Assembly (NCBI GenBank): GCA_022575985.1
Contig: JAKSXM010000311.1
Span: 1-64,000, forward strand
Direction of reading: 5' to 3'
Source of the DNA: Anagrus nilaparvatae
Lineage: Eukaryota > Arthropoda > Insecta > Hymenoptera > Mymaridae
Length of the DNA stretch: 64,000 nt
Part shown: positions 32,860 through 44,063 of the stretch, piece after piece
Layout: the number at the start of each line of letters is the position of its first letter
Position numbering within the stretch: the first letter of the stretch is position 1
Position numbers and translations under genes: made by a program
The notes under the pieces: generated by a model
Told to the model about the DNA's origin: nothing
The model's database searches: none
Seen by the model: the letters and a program-made list of their open reading frames with translations, nothing else

Positions 32860-33480
32860 CTCGTTGTTCATATAGATATACTGCCTTTCGAGAACTAGAA
32901 GATTTGTCGGAATAGCTCCGGCGACTACTAGGGGTGCCTCCAACTACAGCGTGTGGTAGGCGCAGGAGATTCGCAGGGCTCCTTGCCTCTGGACGCAAGT
33001 CAGCTTAGATGCATAGGTGACTTTCCTTTTGCAGTAGGCCCATATTTATGCACCATAGAGGAATATATGGAGTGGGTGCCTAAAATAAGAAGCCCCCTGC
33101 GCTTACTAGTCTTGGGGGTCCACGCGTATTTCTCATCAACCTGCTTAACGCAGTAGTTAGCCTGGCAGTCTTCTCGGTGCTGCTTGAAATCTGTTTTATA
33201 AAGGTGAGTTTCGTATACAACTGCATGCTCAAGTACTTTAGATGATCTTTCGTCTCCAGCAAGATCTCCCCAATGCATATTGGGATAATAGGTATAGTCT
33301 CGATATGTTTATGGGTTAACAGGACGATTTATTTTTTGGCCGCCGCTAGCTTTAGGACATTATCTTCCATTATCTTCCATCAAATACTTTATTCCTTCAT
33401 TAATTGGTTCAGTTTCGCGTCAGCAATTTTATTGTCCTCAGCATTGGGAGCCTGAGTAACTTCCTTATCCTATCCTTATA
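32860..33480 (-). mobile_element. Non-LTR retrotransposon fragment (R1/jockey-like RT C-terminal region)
   Basis: Read on the minus strand, broken frames give, in order, a weakly preserved KIADAKLNQLMKE region, then ILLETKDHLKYL (usually the strand before the RT thumb), then LTTALSRLMRNTRGPP, a GTHSIYSSMVHKYGP-like stretch, and near 32870-32960 remnants resembling the AYRTVS...LVVAGAIPTNLLVLE segment that follows the RT in R1-type elements. The block is clearly GC-richer than its surroundings. Several stops and frame changes make it a dead, 5'-truncated copy without an obvious tail. The identification rests on pattern recall of the family. Confidence 0.7.
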
Positions 33481-33806
33481 CTGCTCCTGCAGTTACTTTC
33501 CTCAACCTCGTTCCTTGTACAGTTTCGTATATAATTACCAGATCCCTTTAGGCTGGTAATTCTTAGCAGATATTTTGGCACCAGGAAAGGGGAGAAGGTC
33601 AATAAGGCCCGTTTTTGACCTAATTTATAGTTGAATAAAAATGCTCAAAATAAGTCCCTACATGATTAACATAAGAAAAAAGTCATTATCCACCCTAAAC
33701 GGACCACCCCCACCCCCACCTAGTGACCCCCCAGGATGGAGGGGACAAAAAGTTAATGGATAGTTTTTATAGCACAATACTAAGAAATGTATATGTAATT
33801 GATATG
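33481..33806. other. Spacer with C-rich patch
   Basis: No gene is visible. A C-rich patch (ACCACCCCCACCCCCACC near 33704) with a GGATGGAGGGGAC stretch after it stands out from the AT-rich background. Some ends resemble the dispersed repeat seen near 63100-63200. Confidence 0.4.
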
Positions 33807-34245
33807 AGACATATGGTTTTCGTTGTATTTTTGTCTCCTGAACATGAATCCGTGTTTAGTTCTATTCCATAAGTCTTCAGTTTTTGAAAAACCGCAAAAA
33901 CCTTCAGAAAATTGCAAAAATCTTCAGAAAAATGAGGATCTTTGAAAAGTAATTGGCTTGGCACGTGTAACATATGTTTTCCGTAGTATTTTTGTTTCCT
34001 GAACATGAATCCTTGCTCAGTTTTGCTTTATAAGTCTTCTGTTTTTAAAAAACTGCAAAAATCTTCAGAAATCGCAAAAATCTTCAGAAAAATGAGGAGC
34101 TTTGAAAAGTAATAGGGTTGGCACGTGTAACATATGTTTTCCGTAGTATTTTTGTTTCCTGAACATGAATCCGTGCTCAGTTTTGCTTTATAAGTCTTCA
34201 GTTTTTGAAAAACCGCAAAAATCTTCAAATAAAAAATTATCATGA
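33807..34245. repeat. 162-bp tandem repeat, about 2.7 copies
   Basis: The block TTTCCTGAACATGAATCC recurs at about 33832, 33996 and 34157. Each unit also carries GTTTTCCGTAGTATTTTTGT, a CGCAAAAATCTTCAG block and AAAATGAGGA. The last unit is cut short and followed by a duplicated ACCGCAAAAATCTTCAAATA block at about 34211 and 34304. Confidence 0.75.
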
Positions 34246-34415
34246 ACAGTATTCAATTTATCACCCATATTTAATTTAATATTAATTAGAAATGTTTTGA
34301 AAAACCGCAAAAATCTTCAAATAAAAAATTATCATGAACAGTGCTACATATTTTTGATGTGATAATTCAGTTCTCTTGTGTTATAAATAGTATGATTTTT
34401 TTCTTGATGTTTTTA

Positions 34416-34800
34416 TTAAATAGAGAGAGTTTTGAGATGTTTTGGTAAATTATTATTAAGTTTTATTGCTTCTATGTTATGATTTTTTGTTGCTAATTTT
34501 TTCTTGTGACTAGGTATTGGGATTGATTTATGCCTTGTTTTGCTTATACTTTGTTGGAAAGTTGATTTTAGATCATTATAGTTATATACTAATGCATTAA
34601 TTTTGTAAAGATCTTCTATGCCTACCAAATTTTTTTCTCTATTATCTAATAGCTTAATAACTCTTCGTTGAAGATTCAATATATTCCTTTTTGTAATTTG
34701 TTTATCATTGGCTCAATAACCAAGTTGAACAGTAAGGAAGATAATGAATTACCTTACTTTACACCACTGTGCAATCATTTTGCACTTCACACCTTGCTTT
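34416..34800 (-). mobile_element. Second non-LTR reverse transcriptase fragment
   Basis: On the minus strand, about 34795-34690 reads SLSSLLFNLVIEPMINKL, the RT palm segment just after the QG motif. After a stop and presumed deletion, the frame 34679-34416 (87 codons) reads LQRRVIKLLDNREKN through LYKINALVYNY to LPKHLKTLSI, as at the C-terminus of CR1/jockey-like polymerases. Missing middle sequence and stops show a dead, internally deleted copy. The upstream minus-strand frame 35057-34830 may belong to it, but I do not recognise it. Confidence 0.55.
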
Positions 34801-35816
34801 AAACGCGTGATCTTTTCTGACTAACTGATTTAAGTGTCCACCCAACCCAACATGCGCTCCCTCACGTCTCTGAATTTTGGCAGTAGTATTAAATCAATAA
34901 ATAATAATTCTTCAGACTTGCAAGGACGTTTGCAAGACATTTTTGATTGGCTAAGCCTTTCATTAAAATAAAAAAGCTCCTTCATAATATAAGGCTCTAA
35001 ATTAGTACCAAAAACATGTAAAACTTTTATCAGAAGACTACAAATAACATTATGCATAATAGGAAATTCTTTTGCTATAGACTATAGATGAATATTTTAA
35101 CTGAACAAACATTTTATTTAAATGTATCTCTTATACTATGAAACAATTGATAGGTATAAAATAAAGCTTTTGCTGTTTAATGACATGGAAATTGTAGAAG
35201 CAAAGCAAATGGCAAATAAATCTAGATCAAAAGAAAATCTTTCTTCAAGATTTTATCTCTTTACATGCTCAACTTAGTAGATAAACCTTACTTAGTAGAT
35301 CTAAGAATTATCTGTTCAAGGGAAATTTAGCTGAAAACAGCTATATTTTATTGCCTCTTCTTATTTATTAGCTGACCTACTATGCTATAAAGAGTTGCTG
35401 CAATATTAATAAAATTTTTTACTTTTTTGGTTTTCTATATAAATACCATTGCGATATCTGAAATTTTGATTTTTTGGATTTAAGCACGTTTTGAGACTCC
35501 AAGAAGCCAATAAACTGGTTTTTAAAAAATAGTAATATAATTTATGAATTGGTAAATGTTAAAAATATTAAACTGATCATTTCGTGCATTGGTAAAAAAA
35601 AAAAATAAAATTTATGTCACAAATGCGTCAAACTCCAATTTTCATAAAGAGCAGAAATTTTAAATATTTATGATTATTATAGAAACAATGGTTTCTTTTA
35701 GTTTATTATTTACAATCTATTAGTTAAACTTTTATGTAATGGAGGTTTTTTGCATTTATTTATACTTAAGTTCTTAGTTTTGATTGTTATATTTCACATT
35801 TTTTAGAAAAATCTAA
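34801..35816. other. Intergenic with an unrecognised minus-strand frame
   Basis: The minus-strand frame 35057-34830 (75 codons, C-terminal ELLFIDLILLPKFRDVRERM) has protein-like composition but no identifiable family or splice sites. The rest is AT-rich without a visible gene. Confidence 0.35.
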
Positions 35817-36217
35817 AAAGGAGTAGAATATAGTTTAGCGATAAAACCTACAGTGATTAAAGATTTTAAGGATCAAAGGCAAGTAAATTATTGGACTAAA
35901 AAACTTTGCCCGATGGATAAATTAAATATGCGTTACCAATACCACTGCAGTAAATTTAGCATTCTTCGTGCTATGACTTCCACAAAAGCTTATGAAGTGG
36001 CACAACATATATTTCCGTCAATTTTGCAATGTGACAATGATCATGAATTTAATTTCAGCAGTGTCAGTACCAGGTAAATAATACTATATTTTAATTGTAT
36101 TTAAAAATAATCTTTAAAACTCTAATTTTTACTAACAGTTCATCATGTAGTAAAATTCAGGAGGCAACAATTGAAGTAGTACACGCAGCTATAGATTTTA
36201 GTGAAAAGGCAACCTAA
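35817..36217 (+). CDS. Unrecognised two-exon coding fragment
   Basis: An open frame from 35817 (no clear ATG; it follows a TTTTTTAG acceptor-like site at about 35806) reads LAIKPTVIKDFKDQRQVNYW and continues to NFSSVST at 36075. A GTAAAT donor at 36076 and an AACAG acceptor ending at 36139 would splice, in phase, to a second exon 36140-36217 encoding SSCSKIQEATIEVVHAAIDF and ending in TAA. Protein-like composition plus a frame-consistent 64-bp intron argue for a real or recently lost gene end. I do not recognise the family. Without a start exon it may be a fragment, and a chance splice match in AT-rich DNA is possible. Confidence 0.35.
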
Positions 36218-38851
36218 AATATTTTTAAAAAATGCTGATAAAATTATACTTCGAACAAGTTGTAAGTTGCAAACTGCAAAAATAGGAGATAGTGTCGGAA
36301 TTTAATAGAGGCCGAAGTGATCCAATAAACCGGATTGAGCTAATTTTAGAAATAAAACATGATAAGTATAGAATTGGTACTAAACAGGGAACAATACGCA
36401 ATATCAAGGAAAAGATAATTTTTAGTTTTTCTTATAAAATTATACTTTATTAGGTAAAACAGACCATTAAGAATAATTTAGAAGCGTTTTTGAAAAATTA
36501 ATAGCAAAATACAAATTTTCATGATTTTATAAATCTTAAAACTTTAACGTTCCTTAATTAAAATTTAATTTTCATTGTCATTTTATTGATCAAGAATGAT
36601 TTTTATTAAATAATTAAAGTTTTTGGTTCCATTCTTGATCAATAAAATCACAAAGAAAATTAAATTCGATGATTTTCTTTTTTTACTTTGGTGAATACTA
36701 CTCTAAAAAAATTGTATAAAAAAAAGAAAATTCAATAAAAAGTTGTGTTTTATAATAAAAAAATATCAATGAAACTAAAAGTACAAAGACATATTTGATA
36801 ATTCAATAAAGAATCATAGCAAAAGACCAAAATTTATATAGGAAACAATTCCACCTGGGAATTTCTTATGTTAACAGAAACATATACGATATATAAATTT
36901 TTGGCATATAATAATTTCTTTGAGAAAACTTTGAGAGACAAGATTTTAGTATTTCTATAGTTATGTTATTATTATATACGCGAAAATTCACGTTTGACAT
37001 TCCAGAAAGCTAACGGACCGTTTATTTCAAGCGTTTATTGCCTGAAGCAATAGAAAATATGTGTACATGTATATATATACGTAATATAAATGTATATAAA
37101 TGTGTGCATACATTTATTGATACAGAGTTTTAGTAATATGCCAAAAGTGACGATGTCATACAAGTAATGTCACATCGTTTATCCGTTCTTCATACTTAGA
37201 AGCATTGTGTGGTCAGAGGATTTTGTGGCAATGGAGAGATATAGCTTTTCCTATATGTTTACTATCTCAGTTTGTCTTTCTCCTTTATTTGTATATACAT
37301 ATAGGTTTGACGATTTGGTATCTGATGTTTAGCTTTGTATATTTATATATGTAACTTTGTAAACTAAAGACTAAAATGGGGAATGTCTTTGAATGTTGTA
37401 TACAGGTTTACAAGAAGTTCTTTTACTTGTGGTTTATGAAAGAATTTTATGCATCTTATATATATATATATATATTGGGCTTAGGTTTATTTTTGATTTT
37501 CTTTAAGATTCAAAATTATTAAAAAGAATATTTTAAGTATTTTAGGTCTAATTTAAGTTAATGCAAAATTAATAAAATTTTTATAAATTTCAAAAACTAA
37601 AAATTGGTTTACTGAACAGTCATTGTCTCACTTTAATCCTCAATAGACTAGTTTTAACCATACTATTGATCTTCTATCTTTTACTGGGGCTTTTAAAATA
37701 TTTAAAAAATGTTTTTTTATTTTGGCAGATAGTCACAGACTAGGGATTGTAAAATTCATTATCTGATTATTTCGAACAAATTAAAATGAGCTATGCATTT
37801 AAAGCTTAAGATGAAAAATAAGCTTTTAAAAAGCCAAAATAATCTAAAGTCCAATATATATTTCTTTAGTAAAAAAGAAAAAGCTCAAAGCTTAAATAAG
37901 AAAATTAAATTCAATATAAAATAATTATTTAAAAATGATGATTCCATTTCGAAGATAATAATAATCCTTAATGTTAAAATTTGTAAATAAGATAAAAATT
38001 ATATAGCAATATATATGAAAAACGATGATATTGACAAGCTTCTCACGAAGTCATCGAAATTTTGGCACGTATATACTTATATTATATCACCCTTTTTTTT
38101 AAGTCCCTTCATACCAAATGACAAGCATTTTTATCCCTCAAATATATATACTATTGTGTACTATACTTTTTCTTGAGTGATAAATGGTTTATAATACCTC
38201 ATCCCCTATATATATACTACTATTTTTCCTCTTATACGACTTTTATTTTTTTTATTTTAATACTTTTATCCAAAAAAATGCACATATTGTACTAATTGAA
38301 ATGTCTTATCAAAGAAAAAATGCTTAAAAAATATTATAATTATTGTTATATATTAAAATAATAAAATATTACGTATATAGTTATCTAATATATAAATGAT
38401 GAATGAGAAAAGTTTTACGTACAAAATATCCAATATAAATATATAATTTTTGCATATGCGTTGAAATGAGGAATATATTATATATAAAATGAATCCAAAA
38501 ACCGAGACGAATTTATTCATGAATTTAGAGAAATATAAAGTTTATATAACCAAAAAATAAGAGTGGTAAATGCAAGATTGGTTATATATATAAACGAAAA
38601 ATCTTGCACGTTTTTTTGGTTAATAAAAGGGGTGAATATATTAAAGCCCTTTTTTTTACTATTTATAATTAACCGCTTTGAACTTTTTTTTTCTATATAT
38701 GAAAATCGAAATCATATAAACGTAAAAATCTATTTATATTTTAATTTTCGTTGGGAAATTGGATTTTTCAATTTAAATAAATAAAAAGTCATGAATTATT
38801 ATCTAAAATATCCTTCAAAAAGTTTTATTTAACTTAAATATAACAATTTGT
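36218..38851. other. Intergenic, no gene seen
   Basis: AT-rich sequence with (TA)n tracts near 37460-37475 and 38450-38500. A hairpin at 36562-36667 is listed separately. Minus-strand and plus-strand short frames here are poly(T)/poly(A)-driven. I see nothing else. Confidence 0.45.
36562..36667. repeat. Hairpin with about 37-bp arms
   Basis: AATTTAATTTTCATTGTCAT and TTTATTGATCAAGAATG (36562-36598) are mirrored by CATTCTTGATCAATAAAATC (36630) and CAAAGAAAATTAAATT, with only a few mismatches and a loop of about 30 bp. Confidence 0.7.
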
Positions 38852-39330
38852 TTAATCTTTTTTAGCAATTTTAAATTTACCATCACCATGTCTTTTAGTA
38901 TGAGTTTCAACGAGTTTTATTGATGCTGTTTTTAAATCATATGCTAAACCAAAACATTCAAAAAATTCAACTAAATATGTACTTAAACCCTAACTATGAC
39001 CATATTCTGATATTTTACAATCCCATGGAAAATAATGATGACAATTATGCTGACCACCACCACCAAATGTTGAATAATGTACCAATTTTGTGTAAAAATT
39101 TTTCTGTAAAAATATGTAATAGAATTAATTTTTAATATAAATATTATTTTTTTATATTGATAGAAGTTACTTAATTATCAAAAGTTTTCATTCCATAAGC
39201 ATGAACAACTGAATTAATACAAAATAGTGAAAGAGGAGTTAGAATAATCATCAAAGCATATGATACAGATACAGAGGTCAAGATATGACTAAAATAAAAT
39301 AATAATAAACAATATTATTTGCGAAAAACA

Positions 39331-39382
39331 TTTTTTTTCAATTTACTTTACGTTTTCAATCATTTGAGCAAGAAAAAATTTA
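39331..39382. repeat. Fragment of the 29.0-kb MITE family
   Basis: TTTACTTTACGTTTTCAATC and ATTTGAGCAAGAAAA match the right half of the element at 28995-29289 (CTTTACGTTTCAAGTCATTT and TTTGAGCAAGAAAA). It lies in the large intron of the desaturase pseudogene. Confidence 0.55.
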
Positions 39383-39763
39383 TTATGGATGACTTAAATT
39401 TTACCGTAATGTCCATATTTTGTGGCTAAAAAAAATATCTATGACTTTTTACAATTTGAAAGCTTAGACCCAAAAATATGGACACTTATTCAATAATGAG
39501 GTATATTATGGTATAGTATCCTTTGCGCACATATCTTAAATTATCGGAAAATTTTTTCTGAATATGGAACATGTTCAAAAGGGGGGTACCCGAAAATGTC
39601 CCTTTCTGTAGATAGGTTGGTTTCTGCAGACTTAAACTATAATAGAATATTTTCGTTTTAGATACTTCTAGGGATCCTAGAATACTTCCGGTTTTATGGT
39701 ATTGGGATAATTTTAATTTAACGACTTTTATAATTTTGGTTCAAGGATTTATAATAATTAGGG

Positions 39764-39791
39764 AGTGTAAGAAACAGCTGTTATACGTGAA
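39764..39791 (+). repeat. 28-bp direct repeat, left copy
   Basis: The sequence AGTGTAAGAAACAGCTGTTA and the next eight bases are repeated exactly at 41069-41096, directly abutting the right end of foldback element 5. On the left, 24 unrelated bases lie between this copy and the inverted repeat. Confidence 0.85.
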
Positions 39792-39815
39792 CATTAGAGT
39801 GGACCTATTTTTGGA

Positions 39816-41070
39816 CTTTGTGGAAAAACTTTGCTCCCCGGGTTTTTTTTGTGAAGTTTTGGTCATAAAAAGTTCCCAGTTCCAAGGAGGCTTTCGCCTT
39901 GCAAAAACACGTGCCTGTAACCACTTCAATTTTCCCATTTAAATAACATGGGAATTTTGAGTATTTAGCTATACAAATTTTCACAAAAGCCAAAAATCGT
40001 TTTAAAATGCTAATTTTTACTGGAAAACATACTTTTATATGTTGTAAAGACATGCAAACAGCCCTGCATTCATTCCAAAGGGAATTTTGGGGCTAGAAAC
40101 GCAAATTTACATGTTGGCTCAATCTTATAAAATAGGGTTTTTCGGTAATTTTCAATAACCTAAAAAATTAACCAAAACACTTCTGGTTGGTCTACTTTTT
40201 TTGGTGTAAGTGTCACCTTTCAAACGACGTAAGCCGTATATTATTATCACTGTTTCTCTTAGTGCTGTAGTAAATTAACCTACTGGTAATTTTTGACCCG
40301 AAATGACCAATTTTTAAGTTTATTTAAATTGCTGCAAAAATTGTAATTTTTGACGAAATTTAGTTTTATAGGCCTTAAAAATTTTTTACAATCTTCAAGT
40401 TTCCAAAAATTTTTTACTCGTCTCTTTTCTTTAATTAGTTTTTAAGATATTGCTTTTCAAAGATAATGATAAAAATTGACTTTTTTTTAAAACCCTAAAA
40501 TTGGGACTCTGACTTTAAATTATCGTCTCTGGTTAATAAATTATTGAAAAGTGGTGAGTAAAAAATTTTTGGAAACTTGAAGCTTGCAAAAAATTTTTAA
40601 GTCCTTTAAAACTCAATTTCGTCAAAAATTACAATTTTTGCAGCAATTTAAATAAACTTAAAAATTGGTCATTTCGGGTCAAAAATTACCAGTAGGTTAA
40701 TTGACTACAACGCTAAGAGAAACAGTGATAACAATATATGGCTTACGTTGTTTGAAAGGTGATACTTAGACCAAAAAAAGTAGACCAACTAGAAGTGTTT
40801 TGGTTAATTTTTAAGGTTGTAGTATTTTATTGAAAAATACCGAAAAACCCTGTTTTATAAGTAAGATTGAGCCAACATGTAAATTTGCGTTTCTAGCCCA
40901 AAAATTTCCTTTGGAATAAATGCAGGGCTGTTTGCATGTTTTTACAACATATAAAAGTATGTTTTCCAGTAAAAATTTTTGCAAGGCGAAAGCAAAATCC
41001 TTTGAACTGGGAACTTTTTATGACCAAAACTTCACAAAAAAAACCCGGGGAGCAAAGTTTTTCCACAAAG
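39816..41070. mobile_element. Foldback element 5 (1.25 kb) in the desaturase pseudogene
   Basis: The arms begin CTTTGTGGAAAAACTTTGC at 39816 and end with its reverse complement at 41070, with a centre near 40500. The left arm has about 110 bp (roughly 39910-40018) missing on the right. From about 40090 to 40890 the sequence is clearly related to the inner part of element 1 (3340-4190), sharing GGTGTAAGTGTCACCTTT, CCAAAAATTTTTTAC and AGTCCCAATTTT-like blocks, but the outer arms differ. No coding capacity is visible. Confidence 0.85.
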
Positions 41071-41096
41071 TGTAAGAAACAGCTGTTATACGTGAA
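41069..41096 (+). repeat. 28-bp direct repeat, right copy
   Basis: Exact copy of 39764-39791. Its first two bases overlap the end of the inverted repeat of element 5. It is too long for a normal transposon target duplication. Confidence 0.85.
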
Positions 41097-41369
41097 GATG
41101 TTCCATGATCGTTGGTTATGTGAAAACACCAACCAGTTATAAGTTTTTAAATTTTATTTAAACTTACTCATATAAAGTTTCAAAATTAATTACCTTTTTT
41201 TAAACATCAGATATTCATCTGATTCAATAGACATATCAATTAATTTAGATTTTTCAATAACAAAGTGGTTTTTATAAAATGTTTTTTTTTTTTAGTGGTT
41301 TTTATAAATAATTCCATCGATAACGAGCAAAAATAAAACCACGATTAATATTTTTTGGATCTGCATCAG

Positions 41370-41484
41370 TATCAAAAAATTTATTATGTAACCTGTGATC
41401 TCTAACCTCTGTAATTAAAGAAAAATGTATATCAAAAAATTTATTATGTAACCTGTGATCTCTAACCTCTGTAATTAAAGAAAG
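41370..41484 (-). repeat. 60-bp tandem duplication covering a splice acceptor and histidine box
   Basis: TATCAAAAAATTTATTATGT and the following CTAACCTCTGTAATTAAAG occur at 41370-41424 and again, unchanged, at 41430-41484. On the minus strand each copy contains TTTAATTACAG acceptor plus the RDHRLHNKFF coding segment, so the exon has two acceptors 60 bp apart. Using either one keeps the reading frame because 60 is a multiple of three. Confidence 0.85.
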
Positions 41485-41984
41485 AAAAAAGCTGACGTTA
41501 TAAAGATGACGTAAAATTTTATTAAACGTGAATTAAACAATTATTAATGAATAAAAGCGAAATAATTTATAAATATTTACTCCATATAATATTCAAAAAC
41601 TTGAGGATTTCATATAATCCATAAATTACAACGATATGAACAATTTGTAATACAGCAAACATCGTTAATTTCCAAATAAATTTATATTTTGGAACGGTTC
41701 CAATTTTTTTATTGATATTAATATCTTCTAGACATTGATCAGCAGTAGTATTATTATTTGCATTATCACCATTTTTATTTATTTTAATTCCATTATTCAA
41801 TTGAAAAAAATCAATACAATTGCATAACGCTGAACCAAGGGGCGATCTACTCAGAGCACACTTACTGTGCGCTAAGTATGCGCTGGATGTTTGCCAAGTG
41901 TGCACCAAGTGAGCGAATCATTTTGGAAGTGCTGCTAATGTTTAAAATTAATTAAATAATTGGTAACAAATATGTTTTATCACA

Positions 41985-42118
41985 AAAATCATCCCCACAC
42001 CCTCTTTTTATACTTATAAGTCTAATATATATATCTGATAAATATTACTAATATTTGCTTCTTTTGGAAGACTTACAAAAGGTTTATAAGTTTAATAGGA
42101 GAGTGTGGGGATGATTTT
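41985..42118. repeat. Hairpin MITE-like repeat (134 bp)
   Basis: AAAATCATCCCCACACCCTC at 41985 is mirrored by GTGTGGGGATGATTTT ending at 42118, and CTTATAAGTCTAA by TTTATAAGTTTAA inside. The GC-rich tips stand out from the AT-rich flanks. Confidence 0.7.
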
Positions 42119-44063
42119 AGCGTTCCAATTTTCAGGTAACCAAATCTAAAGGCTGCACAGATTGCAACAAAAATTTGTCTGAGTATTTTTTAAAATTATT
42201 TGCGAAATTGCATTAATTGTTTAGGTACTCAAGTTTTATTGATTTTAAAAATTCTATAATTATAAGTGCTTACAGTTTTAGATATAATTCAATAACTACA
42301 ATTTTTTTGTTAAAATATGAACTTTTATTTATTTTTAATATAAGTATACTTTTAACTGTAAAATACTTGAAAAATAATTCCTTTTAGTAAATTAATCTGA
42401 TAAGTTGAATTTATGCTTATAATTGAACGATGGAATATGAAATAAAAACATTGGTAAAATTTGAAAGCTTCGTCATTTATACAATATAATATTCAAAATA
42501 TAAAATCTGCATATCATTTAGGGTGTTTCCAATGTACTAATTAACAAAAAGAAACAAGAATTATTAGTCATTAATCATATTATTACCACTCAAATTTTTT
42601 ACTTCAATTAAATAATAATTATAAAAAATAGAAATAGATAATACATTACTTTTATAAAATACATAACAGGTTCCACCCAAACTAGGCCCAAGTTGGCCTG
42701 AAGGGTCACTGAAATGGGTCAGTGAAATTGTGCCTCCTGAGATTTGCCCGATTTAACCTAGCCTAACAATTCATAAATAAACAAATACGGAAGCCCGGAG
42801 TTTGTTTTTATTGATTTTTTTTTTTAAGTTTGAATTTATAACCCAAATTCACAAAATATAAATATAAAAAAAAGCGTAACAGAAAATTATGATAATAATT
42901 ATTTTAATATACTGAAATTGGTCCAAACTATTTTTTTCCAATAATCTAACTAAAAATAAGTACTCCTAGCCACTTTTAGTTTTTCAGATCCGATGTTCGA
43001 TTTTTGGCATCCATTTTTGTGTTTTTGCCTTCTTTTGTAAGTAAACGCAAAATTTCCTTATTATTGATGCCAAATGCTAATTAATTTCCTTTTAGGTACG
43101 TATATGAAGTTTCCACAGAATTTGATTCTGAGGTTAAAAAATTAATTTTTCTAGTCTGTGTCCAGGAAGCACGTATTTCCCGGTTTTTTATTAATTTTAT
43201 ACGACCCCATATTGGCTTCGCCTCGGAAGGTAATTTACGTGCTATTTGGGCCATTCTTTACTTTTCTGAACTCGAGCCATAAATTTACTATGGACTGCGC
43301 ATGAGCGAGAAAATCATGATTTTACAATTTCTATTTTTTTTATTTGAAAATTTTATTGATCAGTTTCAATATCTCAAAATATGCAGGCTCTAATTTGTCA
43401 TAAATATCTTGTTTTAAAACCTAATTTAAACCCGTAAAAAAATATGTGCCATAAACTAACCTGAAAGCTTTTGAAAAAATGATATTTGTTAAATTACTAG
43501 TTTTTCAAATATTTAAATATCCCGTCAAATCCCGTGACAAAATGCGACAAAAAATTTAGATTTCGATATGAAATCGTATATTTAGTAGTCGAATAATAAA
43601 ACTTTTCTAATTTCCATAAGAGCCTGTATTTTAGATTCAATAACTCCAAAACTAAGCAGTCAAAACTCTTTAGATCTGACAGGGTGATTTTAGATAGTAA
43701 ATACTTAAATCTAGGAAATTTTCCGAAAAATCGTACATTTTTTTCAATCTGTAATCAGCGTCCTTGAGTCATAATGTAATATTTTTTTTTTAACAAATTT
43801 TGTATTAATTTTGAAATTTAAGTATTTAAGTGGAAAATAAAAACTTGTCAGAAAGAATAAAAAAATTTTAAGTAACCTGTTTACCAATAAGATTCAAAAG
43901 ATGTAAATAGCTGCCAAAAATCGAGAAATGCATCTGGATTCTAGAAATCTAAAACTTACAATTAGTGAGAGGACTTATTTTTAGTTGCACTTGCAGTGGA
44001 ATTTCTTAAATAATAAATTGTTAAATTACTTACAAAAAATCTAATAAAATTCAAACAACAATT
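42119..44063. other. Intergenic with a dispersed repeat
   Basis: A GC-richer patch at about 42670-42770 (CCCAAACTAGGCCCAAGTTG) has no coding signal. The stretch 42920-43560 resembles 51310-51800: both carry AGTTTTTCAGATCC or AGTTTTCTAGATCC, then TTTTTGGC and CTCAAAATATGCAG or CTCTAAATATGCAG in the same order. They are therefore old copies of one interspersed repeat. Confidence 0.45.

Larger units (their letters stand above)
38852..41835 (-). pseudogene. Acyl-CoA desaturase pseudogene
   Basis: Membrane fatty-acyl desaturases introduce double bases of unsaturation into acyl-CoA at the ER using three histidine boxes and a di-iron site. On the minus strand I see four exon remnants. About 41835-41567 carries the N-terminal IGTVPKYKFIWKLT and a membrane segment. 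41468 (or 41408) to 41194 carries the second box RDHRLHNKFFDTDADP and IEKSKLIDMSIESDEYLMF. 39288-39171 carries NSVVHAYGMKTFDN. 39103-38852 carries the third box HNCHHYFPWD and a C-terminal tail ending KIAKKD. The exon with the first box (HRLWxH type) is not found. In-frame stops follow RYRWNYL, FDN and YGHS. Introns of 67 bp (39104-39170) and about 1.9 kb are visible; the long one holds a foldback element. It is a decayed copy; a functional parent should exist elsewhere. Confidence 0.85.

Noticed and set aside
38920..39135. Plus-strand frame with an NYADHHHQM histidine cluster
   Set aside because: Antisense of the third histidine box of the desaturase relic.
39736..41142. Four frames sharing EKLCSPGFFCEVLVIKSSQF on opposite strands
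   Set aside because: Read from the two arms of foldback element 5.
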